A DNA stretch of 64,000 nt from Rhynchopus sp. YZ270_cl-10 (lineage: Eukaryota > Euglenozoa > Diplonemea > Diplonemida > Diplonemidae): the NCBI GenBank assembly GCA_964035575.1, contig OZ037834.1, positions 2,139,598 to 2,203,597 on the forward strand. Direction: 5' to 3'. The notes under the pieces are model-generated. The model made no database searches. It saw only the letters and a program-made list of their open reading frames with translations, and had not been told where the DNA came from. This document shows, one piece after another, positions 42,381-53,178 of this stretch (position 1 is its first letter; each line of letters starts with the position of its first letter). Made by a program: the position numbers and the translations under genes.

Positions 42381-43985
42381 ATGCTACGACTCCTCTGCGT
42401 CTCCTCCTTGGCGCTGCTCTCCACTGCAGCCGCACCCGAGGTTTCTGTCGCTGGGCTGGGCACCTTCGTCGGGACAGAGCTGATCTTGACATCCAGCACA
42501 GTCGACGCCTTTCTTGGTGTGCAATACGCCTCGGCAGAGCGCTTTGAAAGCCCCATAGCGGAGGGCAGCTTCGAAGGCACGAAGCAGGCGACTCACTTCG
42601 GCGCGACCTGCCCAGGGTCGTACTGCTTCAACAGCGACAACACCACCTCCGATGCAGAGCAATGCCTCTTCCTCAACGTCTACCGCCCCTCAGGCATCCC
42701 CAGCACCGCCTCCCTTCCAGTCATGCTCTTCATCCACGGCGGAGGCTACCAATTCGGCTGCAGCAATACCTATCGGGGAGAAAATTTGGTGGATCGATCA
42801 GACGGAACCATCTTGGTTGTGACGATCAACTACCGTTTGAACGCCTTTGGCTTCCTCGGGTCTGATAAGTTGAGGAGTAAAGATGGGGCAACGGGGACCT
42901 GGGGGTTTCAAGACCAGCGTGCGGCGATGTTGTGGGTGAATAAGTATATTAGGTCCTTTGGGGGTGATCCGGATAAGGTGACGATCTTCGGTCAGTCTGC
43001 TGGGGCGTCGTCTGTTTCGGGGCATATGACGTCTCCGAAGTCGAGGAAGTATTTTCGCAAAATGATTGCGCAAAGTGGGTTGGCGCCGACGTGGACCGTC
43101 AACTCCTTGGCGCTGTCGGAGTCGCATTACGCAACGTTTCTTGGGTACGCGAAATGCGACGATGCGGCGTGTCTGAAGGGCCTATCCATGGAGGTGCTGC
43201 TGAACGTTTCGTATCTCATTTCGTCGGGGTTTCAAATGGCGCATTCATTGAGCTGGGCCCCAGTCATTGATGGGGTGGAATTCACAAAGCAACCATGGCA
43301 GTCCTTCGAAGAGGGCGACTTTGCTGAAGGGATTGACATCATTTCAGGGACAAACCGGGATGAAATCGCCTTTTTTATGCTCAATATTGCGAGCGCCAAT
43401 TCTTTGACATTTAACACCGTGCTTTCCACCATCATCACCAAACCGAAGTTGGCACAACTCGCCGAGCTCCGTAGTTTATACTCTACCGACAACTACTCAT
43501 ACCCAGAGGATATGGGGACATTCGACTATTGGTGGTGGGCCACCATGAGTGCCATGACAGATGGGATCTTTACCTGCGCAAGCAGAAGGGGGTTGAGATG
43601 GATGAACAAGAAAAACCCGAATATGTATTCATACTTCGCAGTGCACCCGACGCAGGAGGTGACCGACATCCCCGGGGAGGGGCCAGGGAACGTTCTGGTG
43701 GGGCACTGTGCGGACCTCCCGTATGTGTTCAACTGCCCGTTGCTCCCTGGGTGCATCTGGACACAAGGGTACGAGGCGCAGCTCTCGCGGGACTACAGCG
43801 GCTTCTTCGTGAACTTCGCAAAGACAGGTGTCCCAGGAGGGAACTGGACAGAGCGGTACAATGCCACAGCAGACACGCACTTCGTCCTGGATATGCCGAA
43901 GGAGGCAGGTGGAGGTGGCTTCCGTTATGAAAGCAAAGTGCGCGCAGAGGCGTGTGACTTTTGGGATAAGAATCTCTACGCTTGA
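42381..43985 (+). CDS. Secreted type-B carboxylesterase
   Basis: A 534-residue alpha/beta-hydrolase of the carboxylesterase/cholinesterase family. The signal peptide is MLRLLCVSSLALLSTAAA. Landmarks: AFLGVQYA near 43-50, the cystine motif AEQCLFLNVYRP near 92-103 (family SEDCLxLNV), oxyanion HGGG 119-122, GFQDQRAAMLWVNKYI with FGGDP, nucleophile Ser206 in GQSAGA, acid Glu328 in NRDEIAF and His442 in GHCADLPYVF. The complete triad predicts an active esterase on secreted or lumenal substrates; specificity cannot be read. There are several N-glycosylation sites. The start follows TTTTCCCAAG by 26 nt, another likely splice acceptor. The frame is open upstream into repeat A, but those codons precede the signal peptide and are rejected. 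Confidence 0.92.
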   Translation: MLRLLCVSSLALLSTAAAPEVSVAGLGTFVGTELILTSSTVDAFLGVQYASAERFESPIAEGSFEGTKQATHFGATCPGSYCFNSDNTTSDAEQCLFLNVYRPSGIPSTASLPVMLFIHGGGYQFGCSNTYRGENLVDRSDGTILVVTINYRLNAFGFLGSDKLRSKDGATGTWGFQDQRAAMLWVNKYIRSFGGDPDKVTIFGQSAGASSVSGHMTSPKSRKYFRKMIAQSGLAPTWTVNSLALSESHYATFLGYAKCDDAACLKGLSMEVLLNVSYLISSGFQMAHSLSWAPVIDGVEFTKQPWQSFEEGDFAEGIDIISGTNRDEIAFFMLNIASANSLTFNTVLSTIITKPKLAQLAELRSLYSTDNYSYPEDMGTFDYWWWATMSAMTDGIFTCASRRGLRWMNKKNPNMYSYFAVHPTQEVTDIPGEGPGNVLVGHCADLPYVFNCPLLPGCIWTQGYEAQLSRDYSGFFVNFAKTGVPGGNWTERYNATADTHFVLDMPKEAGGGGFRYESKVRAEACDFWDKNLYA

Positions 43986-44363
43986 AAAGGAAGGGAAAAA
44001 AATGTGAATAAAACGGATAAGGAAGCTGAGAAAAAGGCATTGAAAAAACAATAGTGAAAGCCACAAAAAGAGTGAAAAAAAAAAAGTGTGTCGTTTGTTT
44101 GCAATAGCAGAAAGAAGTGTGTCCTTTTTGTTTTTTTGGGAAAATTTAGTGTACCCTATTATACCTTCTATTCAGTAGAATAGTCAGTATATGAAACAAT
44201 TTTTTGTTTTTTTCCGAGAGTCAGCGTCACGGCCTTGCAAACAACCGCAGGGGGTTGTTGTTTATGTTTCAGTGTCATCTCCTTTCCTTTTGTCTCCACA
44301 CTCCACAGCTTTTGATACAAAGAAAACGTTCAAGGCATATTCATCCAAGCTTTCTACGAAGTA

Positions 44364-44434
44364 GTGACCAAGCACTATGAGACTTAGGTTCGTCGTACAA
44401 GCGTTGCTTCTTTCCCTTCTTCCTTCTTGCTTAG
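44364..44434 (+). repeat. Dispersed repeat B, copy 7
   Basis: GTGACCAAGCACTATGAGAC, then TTAGGTTCGTCGTACAAGCG and a long pyrimidine tract ending GCTTAG. The tract plus AG makes this copy look like a splice acceptor. Confidence 0.75.
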
Positions 44435-44637
44435 AGTCTGTTCACCGCAGGTCTAGGTATGAAGTACAGTCTAGGCTACTGATCTTGATCTGGTCAGCAA
44501 CGTGAAAAAAAAAATTCCATTTTCACGCTTGGTACCCCTTTTGATCCCCAGCCCCCTCTAACCCCTCTCAAGAATTCAAGAATGGAATATTTGATAGTTT
44601 TTCATGAAACATTGTGTGAGTGTAGCAAAAAATAAAA

Positions 44638-44687
44638 AGTGGAGCGCACCTTCGCTTGTCTATACTATTGCAAACCAAGTTTTCAAA
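44638..44687 (+). repeat. Dispersed repeat C, copy 2
   Basis: GTGGAGCGCACCTTCGCTTG, then TCTATACTATTGCAAACCAAG and TTTTCAAAGC. Diverged relative of 10987 and 47397. Confidence 0.7.
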
Positions 44688-44984
44688 GCAAAAAAAAACT
44701 ACAATTTTCCCAATTTTTCTCCAACAGAACATAAGTAACAACACATGGTGTATTTTCTCTGCTGATGTGTGTAATGCAACCCTTTAAATAAAAGATGTGC
44801 GTGACACACCTTTGGCACACCTTTCATTTTTCATACAGAAACTTCATTTTTTCGAGGCTTTAGTGATCCAACCCCCGGGTTGAGGTAAACGAACTGTGCA
44901 CACCAGACAGTTTTTCCACCCCCCCCTTCCCCTCTCGTGTGAAGGATCGGTGACGTGTGCGTGTATTTGTTTGATAACTAATAG

Positions 44985-45035
44985 GGGGTAATTCTTGCAC
45001 AGAATATGGCCCCAGTGCGCGTGTATGTACAGGTT
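44985..45035 (+). repeat. Dispersed repeat D, copy 3
   Basis: GGGTAATTCTTGCACAGAAT, then ATGGCCCCAGTGCGCGTGTATG. The first 27 bp are the exact reverse complement of the copy near 24382. Confidence 0.75.
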
Positions 45036-45245
45036 TTGGGTTATTGCGACAGTTGCACGTCCTATCTTTCTCTTCATAAGGGCCGGTAGAACAGAAATTT
45101 TTTTTTTATGCACTTTTTTTTTGTTCGAATCCCACGAAAAAAAAAATCCAAAGAGAAAAAACAACGCCAGTTTTTTTCCACACTCATTTTTTTACCCTCG
45201 AAAATGACACTTATTTTCGCTCACTTCCTACCCTCTTGCTCCTAA

Positions 45246-46256
<1,011 letters not shown>

Positions 46257-46286
46257 ATTTTTTTTTTTGGGGGGGTATAATAATTC

Positions 46287-46734
46287 ATGGATGTAGAAAG
46301 TACTTCACGTACTTTTTTTTAAAAAAAAAAGTAAAAAAGTACGTGACGAAAAATGAAAAAAAAAAGTACTTTTTTTTTTTTGAAAAAAAAAAAGTACTTT
46401 TTTACCCATTTGGGTGTGGGTTCATATTTCGTCAAAATTTTAGTCACTAAAATTTTGTCCATTTTTCTGTATATCCCCCACCACAGAATGGGCGGATTCC
46501 GGAAATGCAAATGCGGGTGTTTTCGGGCATTTTTATGGCCGAAAACGCTCCAATATTTTCACGTACGTTGATTTTCACGTGAAAAAAAAAGTACTTTTTT
46601 TTCGTTTTTTTTTCGAAATCACGTAAATCACGTAAAATTTTTTTTCAAAAAACGTCACGTACGTGAAGTATCACGTAACCCGATTTTTGGAAAAAAAAGT
46701 ACTTTTTTTTCGTCACGTACTTTCTACATCCATG
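46287..46734. mobile_element. MITE, 448 bp, with 6-bp target duplication
   Basis: The ends CATGGATGTAGAAAGTAC and GTACTTTCTACATCCATG are perfect 18-bp inverted repeats. ATAATT occurs directly on both sides (46281-46286 and 46735-46740) as a clean target-site duplication. The interior is built of repeated GTACTTTTTTTT, TCACGTAC and related pieces in both orientations, so most of it can fold back. There is no coding capacity. Clean ends and duplication suggest a fairly recent insertion, 30 bp after the GDP-fucose synthase stop. Confidence 0.92.
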
Positions 46735-47214
46735 ATAATTGTGGTCTTTTGCAGGTTTAATGTATGGTTATCGACCCGAAATGGTGGGGTGGGAGGAAAT
46801 AATCTTTAAAATCGGGTCACTTAATTCATTCTTTCCCCCTGAAGGCGTACCCCTTAATAGGCGTGGGTTGGTGAGGGTGGGGGGTGGGACACAGCTGATA
46901 ATAAGACTCGGGGACCCGGTTTATTCTCAGCCGGACTGGTACCCGGGACCGGGGACCTGGACCCAGGGACCGGGGACCCGGCTTATTCTCAGTGGGGCGG
47001 GGGGGGTGTTTACAAAAGTTTGTTTTCTTTAGGTCATAGCAGGGGTCGTAAGGTGGCAAGACGCTTGGCGTCGTTTCTCTTTTTATCTCTTTTTTTTCTT
47101 CATCCGACGTGTAAAATCTTCAATTCCAACTATTTTCAGCATTGTTTTTGTTTTCAGAACGGTATAATCTAACAAAAAAACTTAACCGAGGGATAATTTG
47201 GGGGGTTTTTTTTG

Positions 47215-47310
47215 AAAGCATGGTTACGAGTCCACCCCCGGTGTTCTGGTTGACACCAAAGGTGCACAATCGTGAGAGGGCTTTGTCTTTCAAGTTTCAT
47301 TTATTGTTTG
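47215..47310 (+). repeat. Dispersed repeat A, copy 6
   Basis: GCATGGTTACGAGTCCACCC, CCGGTGTTCTGG, ACACCAAAGGTGCACAATCG, then GAGAGGGCTTTGTCTTTCAAG. The palindrome is changed but still inverted (CACC..GGTG). Confidence 0.7.
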
Positions 47311-47396
47311 AGCTAAGTTGGTTGCAAAAATTTGCCTCTTTCCACCCTCCCCATCTAAAAATATGGAACCCTGCGCAACAGGGTGACAACAATTTT

Positions 47397-47436
47397 GTGG
47401 AGTTCATCCTCGGGTGTCTACACTAATACAACCAAG
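47397..47436 (+). repeat. Dispersed repeat C, copy 3
   Basis: Identical over 40 bp to the copy at 10987, then diverges after ACAACCAAG. Confidence 0.8.
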
Positions 47437-47962
47437 AACAAAAATGTAGTAAAAATAGTGGAAATGGTACCCTCTATTTTTTACCCTGTTTCCCCCAAAA
47501 AAAAGTTCCCCAATAATAACAATATAGGCAACCGACATCTAACATAACCCCCACCTTCACCCACAAAGAGCTTTGCGCAAAACATAACGGTACCATCTCC
47601 CCCCCTTTTCGTTTGCTTTTTGATGCTTTACTCAAATCACAAATACTATTTTCACCACTCTCTTTCGCACATTTTGCACCGAAGGGCACCCTCTCATGTA
47701 CGAGTCATCTCTGTACAGGGCTATTTGATTTTACGAGCAAAGACAGTCCTTCAAACTTCAGAACACACTGTGCGTGTCCGTCCCCAGCAGGCGGATGTGG
47801 TGTTCCAGAGGTACCGACATAAGCTGTGAACTGTAAGGTGCTTGTATCGCCGGTCCCTCTAAAAGGAGCAACTCCTTTGGCAATGGTGTTTTGCAGGCAC
47901 GTAAACCCCTCGCTTCACCACACCACTAACAGAGCTTCCCTCAGAGGCAAATACATAAAACA

Positions 47963-50900
47963 ATGTCGCGTGCATGTGTGGCGGTGCTGCTCTGCGTGAG
48001 CGTGGACGTAACCACTGCCTTGCTGCAAGCGACATCCACACTGTCGACCACAGATGCGCCACCAACGCTGGTACCGGGTATGACGTACGTCTGCCAGGAG
48101 CACACTGACCTGAACGATACTGTCGGGAAGGTGAGCTTCGTGAACAACATGGAAAGCGACGTCGCGTGTTGGCACATTGCGTGCGACAAGGATGTTTTTG
48201 TTACGTTCTCAACACTCGCATTAGACACCGCCATCTTGTATCTGTACAGCTCCAGCAATGGCGTGGACTACACCCTTCGGAAACGTTTCACCTCATCAGA
48301 GCCTCTCCCCGATGACCTTGCGCTGAGCGGCTCTGTCTATGTTCAGTTCCAAGCCTTGTCCCCTGCAACGATGTCAACAGTTGATCTTGATTATGTTTGT
48401 ATGAATCCAACTCCACAACCTACCACTGATGCGCCACCAACGCTGGTGCCAGGTATGGCGTACCCCTGTAAGGAGTACATTGAACTGAACGATACTGCTG
48501 GGAACGTGACCTGGGCGCAGGGTCTGAAGGAATACTCAATCAGGTGCTGGCACATTGAGTGTGACAAGTCTGTTGTGGTGACGGTCACAAGTGCGACGTT
48601 TATTTCCAATTTCGGTACATTAATGATGTACAACTCAACGAATGGCGTCGACTACACCCTTGCGACAAAGGTTTACGCGCCCACTAGTCTTATTGTATTG
48701 ACCGGTTCTGCCATTTTGCAGTTGGAGTCTGACGGTCTTCAGCAGTCAGAATTTGCTTTGACTTACGTGTGTATGGAGCCACCCCCACTGCCGACCACTG
48801 ATGCGCCACCAACACTTGTCCCGGGTATGTCGTACGTCTGCCAGGAGCACACTGACCTGAACGATACTGCTGGGAAGCTGACTTACGCGAGCGCCCCGAC
48901 ACTCTCCACAGCGTGCTGGTACATCGTGTGTGACAAGGAGGTTGTCGTCACGATCCTGTCCCTTGCATTGGACAACGTCGCCTCCTTCAGGCTGTACAGC
49001 TCCACCAATGGTGTGGACTACTATGTCCGGGTGTCGTTCACCTATCAGCAGAATGGCATGCACCCCCCTCCTATTGTGCTGAACGGTTCGGTCTATGTGC
49101 AGCTCATAGAAGAGAGTAGCAATGCGAAGGTCTCATCATTTGAACTCGACTATGCGTGTGTGGGTGCAACTCCACAGCCACCCACAGAAGCGCCACCAAC
49201 ACTTGTACCAGGTATAGGGTTAATGTGTCAAGAGCGCACAGACCTGAACAACACTGCTGGGAACGTGACTTATGCGAACAACACGGGTGCCGTTGAGTGT
49301 TGGCACATTGCATGCGACAAGGATGTTGTGATCACGTTTGCATCCTTACAATTAGACTACCCAGTCACCTTGGACGTGTACAGCTCCAGCAATGGCGTGG
49401 ACTACACTCTCATGAGAGATTTCGGCACCTTCGATCCCCTCCCCGAATCAAGTTTACTGCTGAACGGTTCAGTCTATTTGCAGCTCACAGGATCCAGTAG
49501 CGTCACGGGAGAATTTGATCTCGACTACGTGTGTATGGACGCGACACCAGCACCAGCCACTGATGCGCCACCACCGAAACCAACACGCGCACCTGGTGTG
49601 AAATACATCTGTCAAGACCACACAGACCTGAACAACACTGCTGGGAAGGTGACTTTTGCGAACCACACGGGTCGCGTTGAGTGTTGGCACATTGCATGCG
49701 ACAAGGATGTTGTGATCACGTTTGCATCCTTAAAGTTAGACTTCCCAGTCAACTTGGACGTGTACAGCTCCAGCAATGGCGTGGACTACACTCTCAGGAG
49801 AGATTTCGGCGCCCTTACTCCACTCCCCGAATCAAGCTTTCTGCTGTACGGTTCGGTCTATTTGCAGCTCACAGGATCCCCTAGCTTTGTGGGAGAATTT
49901 GATCTCGACTACGTGTGTATGGACACGACACCAGCACCAGCCACTGATGCGCCACCAACTCGTGCACCAGGTGTGCAGTACATCTGTCAAGACCACACAG
50001 ACCTGAACAACACTGCTGGGAAGGTGACTTACGCGAACAACACGGGTGCCGTTGAATGTTGGCACATTGCATGCAACAAGGATGTTGTGATCACGTTTGC
50101 ATCCTTACAATTAGACTACCCAGTCACCTTGGACGTGTACAGCTCCAGCAATGGTGTGGACTACACTCTCATGAGAGTAATTGACGCCTCGCATCCCATA
50201 TCAAGCTTACTGCTGAACGGTTCCGTCTATTTGCAGCTCAGAGGCACCGCTACGGCAGCATTTGATCTCGACTACGTGTGTATGGACGCGACACCAGCAC
50301 CAGCCACTGATGCGCCACCAACACTTGTACCAGGTGTGCAGTACATCTGCGAAGACCACACAGACCTGAACGAAACTGCTGGGAGCGTCACTTACCAGAC
50401 TAACAATCGCTCCGTTGAATGTTGGCACATTGAGTGCAACGACGTGGTTGTGATCACGTTCTCACACATCAAATTGTACCTCCCTTCAACGCTGGACCTG
50501 TACAGGTCCAGCAATGGCGTGGGTTATACTCTTGAGGACCGCTATACCTACTATGACGGTCCTGGATCAGAGCCTGTTGTGCTGAACGGGTCTGTATATG
50601 TGCAGTTGTACCCAGAGGCTAGTTGTGAGTTTTCTTTCGAATACGTGTGTGTGAGCGCGACACCAGCACCAGCCACTGATGCGCCACCAACACTTGCACC
50701 AGGTCTGAACCACATCTGTGAGCTGCACACAGACCTGAACGACACTGCTGGGAACGTGACTGTTGTTGTGGGCCTCACGAACAAGGCAGAGTGTTGGCAC
50801 ATTGAGTGTGACAAGGAGGTTGTGCTCACGTTCTCATCCTACTTCGAATTACAAACCCTCGCGAGCTTGGACCTGTACAGCACCATCAATGATACGGAAT

Positions 50901-52714
50901 ACACTTTGCAGAGACACTGGACCCACTATGGACCCGCTGGACCACAAGAAGTTGTGCTGTGGGGTTCTGTGTATGTGCAGTTATTGATGGGGGAGGGGTC
51001 TCATTTCTCTTTCGACTACGTATGTGTGGACGCGACACTAGCACCAACACGTGCACCAGGTGTCGACCGCGTCTGCCAGGAGTACACTGCTTTGAACGAC
51101 ACTGCTGGACACGTGGATTATGTGCAGAACACGGACCCTGCAGTGTGTTGGCACATTGCATGCGACAAGGAGGTTGTGGTCACGTTCACAAACGTGTCCT
51201 TTCTTGGAAATAGCATGGTGTCCTTGGACCTGTACAGCTCCAGCGATGGTGTGGACTACACTCTTGAGAAACGTATGGAGTTAAATGCTCCTGTACCAGA
51301 ACAGGGTGTTAGTCTGAACGGTTCGGCCTTTTTGCAGTTTATATACGGGAAGTACTCTTACCTTTCTTTCGACTACGTGTGTGTGGACGCGACACCAGCA
51401 CCAGCCACTGGTGCGCCACCAACACTTGTACCAGGTGTGCAGTACATCTGTGAAGACGACACAGACCTGAACAACACTGCTGGGAAGGTGACTTACGCGA
51501 ACAACGCCTCCGTTGAATGCTGGCACATTGAGTGCGACAAGGATGTTGTGATCACGTTCGGATCCTTCAGACTGCAATACTCCGATCTGGACCTCTACAA
51601 CACGAGCGATGGTGTGGACTACAGTTTGTACACAACTTTACACTATTTTGATGGTTTACCTGAAGATCCTATTGTGCTGCACGGATCTGCTTTGTTGCAG
51701 TTATCAAACCCGTATGGACGTATCTCATCATTTGAACTCGACTACGCGTGTATGAGTGTAACACCGCAGCCAACCACAGAAGCGCCACCAACACTTGCAC
51801 CAGGTGCGTCGTACATGTGTCAAGAGCACACTGACCTGAACGAAACTGCTGGGCACGTGGACTTTGTGAACAACATGTCCATCGTGACGTGCTGGTACAT
51901 TGAGTGCGACAAGTCTGTCATGATCACGTTCACGACTCTTTCATTCGAAAACCTAGCGTTCTTGGAGCTCTTCAGCTCAGAGTCTGGGAACGGCACACAC
52001 TACACCCTTGAGAGGATTATCTCGCATCCGGACAACACAGGTGTTGGTTTTGTGCTGAACGGTTCGGCCTTGGTGCAGTTCGTACAGAAGAATGACGTTT
52101 TTAGTGAGAACGATGATTCGAAGGTTGGGTTCAACTATGTGTGCATGGGTGCAACTCCACAGCCGGACACAGATGCGCCACCAACACTCGCACCAGGTGT
52201 GGAGTACCTCTGTCACGACCACACAGACCTGAACGACACTTCCGGGAAGGTGAGCTATGCGAGCGATGAGGCAAACACCACAGCGTGCTGGCACATTGAG
52301 TGTGACAAGTCTGTTGCGATCACCTTCTCGGACATGCAGGTCTTCGCACAGTCGTTCTTGTACCTGTACAGCTCAGGGAGCACCTCAGGGAGTGCCACAC
52401 ACTACACCCTGGAGAAGGTGCTGTTCTCCTCCACTGCTGCGGGTGATCAACTGATGCTGGATGGTTCGGCCTTGGTGCAGTTCAGAAGCGGCACTCATGT
52501 GGGAAGGTCAGCATTTGATTTCGAGTACGTGTGTCAGAGTGCAGACGGCAGTGGGCGCCCCACGTGGCCGTATGTTGTTTTCCCTGTGGTGGGTGTGCTC
52601 TCCGTTGCTCTTGGCGTGGTCGCACTGCTGAAGTCAGGTGTCTTCAAGGCAAAGCTGTCGAAGTATTCTCTTCAGGACGGCGTCAACAACGATGAGAGGG
52701 CCTCACTGCTTTAA
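47963..52714 (+). CDS. Surface protein with 12 CUB-like modules
   Basis: A 1583-residue type I membrane protein. Signal peptide: MSRACVAVLLCVSVDVTTA. Twelve modules of about 127 residues follow, each with an N-terminal cysteine (Y-x-C-x-E/D-H-T-D-L-N), a CW(H/Y)IxC pair, a hydrophobic VxITF strand, LYSSxNGVDYTL, LNGSVYVQL and a closing F-x-L-x-Y-V-C. The four cysteines and CWxI...F...L pattern resemble CUB domains, but the module is diverged, so I call it CUB-like. Linkers are TDAPPTLVPG-type, short and Pro/Thr-rich. NDT/NNT/NGS sites make heavy N-glycosylation likely. A membrane helix lies near 1534-1557, with a short basic tail ending NNDERASLL. It could be an adhesin, receptor or variable coat protein. 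A candidate splice AG lies 30 nt before the ATG. See the shorter paralogue at 57465. Confidence 0.85.
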   Translation: MSRACVAVLLCVSVDVTTALLQATSTLSTTDAPPTLVPGMTYVCQEHTDLNDTVGKVSFVNNMESDVACWHIACDKDVFVTFSTLALDTAILYLYSSSNGVDYTLRKRFTSSEPLPDDLALSGSVYVQFQALSPATMSTVDLDYVCMNPTPQPTTDAPPTLVPGMAYPCKEYIELNDTAGNVTWAQGLKEYSIRCWHIECDKSVVVTVTSATFISNFGTLMMYNSTNGVDYTLATKVYAPTSLIVLTGSAILQLESDGLQQSEFALTYVCMEPPPLPTTDAPPTLVPGMSYVCQEHTDLNDTAGKLTYASAPTLSTACWYIVCDKEVVVTILSLALDNVASFRLYSSTNGVDYYVRVSFTYQQNGMHPPPIVLNGSVYVQLIEESSNAKVSSFELDYACVGATPQPPTEAPPTLVPGIGLMCQERTDLNNTAGNVTYANNTGAVECWHIACDKDVVITFASLQLDYPVTLDVYSSSNGVDYTLMRDFGTFDPLPESSLLLNGSVYLQLTGSSSVTGEFDLDYVCMDATPAPATDAPPPKPTRAPGVKYICQDHTDLNNTAGKVTFANHTGRVECWHIACDKDVVITFASLKLDFPVNLDVYSSSNGVDYTLRRDFGALTPLPESSFLLYGSVYLQLTGSPSFVGEFDLDYVCMDTTPAPATDAPPTRAPGVQYICQDHTDLNNTAGKVTYANNTGAVECWHIACNKDVVITFASLQLDYPVTLDVYSSSNGVDYTLMRVIDASHPISSLLLNGSVYLQLRGTATAAFDLDYVCMDATPAPATDAPPTLVPGVQYICEDHTDLNETAGSVTYQTNNRSVECWHIECNDVVVITFSHIKLYLPSTLDLYRSSNGVGYTLEDRYTYYDGPGSEPVVLNGSVYVQLYPEASCEFSFEYVCVSATPAPATDAPPTLAPGLNHICELHTDLNDTAGNVTVVVGLTNKAECWHIECDKEVVLTFSSYFELQTLASLDLYSTINDTEYTLQRHWTHYGPAGPQEVVLWGSVYVQLLMGEGSHFSFDYVCVDATLAPTRAPGVDRVCQEYTALNDTAGHVDYVQNTDPAVCWHIACDKEVVVTFTNVSFLGNSMVSLDLYSSSDGVDYTLEKRMELNAPVPEQGVSLNGSAFLQFIYGKYSYLSFDYVCVDATPAPATGAPPTLVPGVQYICEDDTDLNNTAGKVTYANNASVECWHIECDKDVVITFGSFRLQYSDLDLYNTSDGVDYSLYTTLHYFDGLPEDPIVLHGSALLQLSNPYGRISSFELDYACMSVTPQPTTEAPPTLAPGASYMCQEHTDLNETAGHVDFVNNMSIVTCWYIECDKSVMITFTTLSFENLAFLELFSSESGNGTHYTLERIISHPDNTGVGFVLNGSALVQFVQKNDVFSENDDSKVGFNYVCMGATPQPDTDAPPTLAPGVEYLCHDHTDLNDTSGKVSYASDEANTTACWHIECDKSVAITFSDMQVFAQSFLYLYSSGSTSGSATHYTLEKVLFSSTAAGDQLMLDGSALVQFRSGTHVGRSAFDFEYVCQSADGSGRPTWPYVVFPVVGVLSVALGVVALLKSGVFKAKLSKYSLQDGVNNDERASLL

Positions 52715-52965
52715 GGAGTCAGCCGAGAGGAGCTGGGTATATGGAGTCGTTCCCCTTTGGAGAGTGTTCCAAGGTCGTGAGTCATTCAGGGCGGCCATCA
52801 GCGCTTTCAAGTTTTCCCTTTGTTTCACCTCCTTTTGCACCCACCTTTTTTTATTAGTATCAATTCCCTTTATTTTTTAGGACACTTTCTCGAGTTGAGA
52901 GTGTCTACGTTATCTGAGAGATTTTTGGTTTTTTTTTTTTTTTTTATGTTCTATTTTGTTGTTGT
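52715..52965. other. 3' flank of first CUB gene
   Basis: 250 bp, T-rich at the end. It is replaced by about 1.7 kb of unrelated sequence in the second duplicated unit. Confidence 0.6.
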
Positions 52966-53168
52966 TCTTTGATAATTTGATTGTATTAGTGCTCCCACAG
53001 CTGCTCACTTCACACATTGCTGAAACGCGCAGCTCTGGAGGGGTAATAACCACATGTCTGCATAATACCAGCCCAGTCGCAAAGACGTCTGATGCAGTGT
53101 TCATCACTTGCACTGACACAAATCTTGGATTCGGTGATGTTGTGCATTCAGGCATTCAAGATTATCAC
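52966..53168 (+). repeat. 203-bp direct repeat, copy 1
   Basis: From CTTTGATAATTTGATTGTAT to CAGGCATTCAAGATTATCAC, repeated at 62396-62598 with a handful of substitutions. It carries no long frame and marks the right side of the duplicated block. Confidence 0.95.
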
Positions 53169-53178
53169 TTTTTCTTTT

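Larger units (their letters stand above)
46735..47962. other. Intergenic, left flank of duplicated block
   Basis: 1.2 kb with no gene. A tandem GGGGACCCGG(T/C)TTATTCTCAG occurs twice near 46912-46996 with CCGGGACCGGGGAC between. Repeats A and C follow. From about 47595 the sequence is duplicated upstream of the second CUB gene. Confidence 0.6.
47595..53168 (+). repeat. Segmental duplication, unit 1
   Basis: The left border region (about 47595-47960), the whole CUB gene and the 203-bp repeat at 52966-53168 recur in the same order at about 57100-62598, offset by 9.4-9.5 kb. Upstream parts are almost identical. The second unit lacks several modules and has about 1.4 kb extra after the gene. DNA between the units is satellite and minisatellite. 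Confidence 0.9.

Noticed and set aside
45118-45140. tRNA T-arm (GTTCGAATCCCAC)
   Set aside because: Matches a B-box by eye, but no acceptor stem, anticodon arm or A-box can be placed around it.
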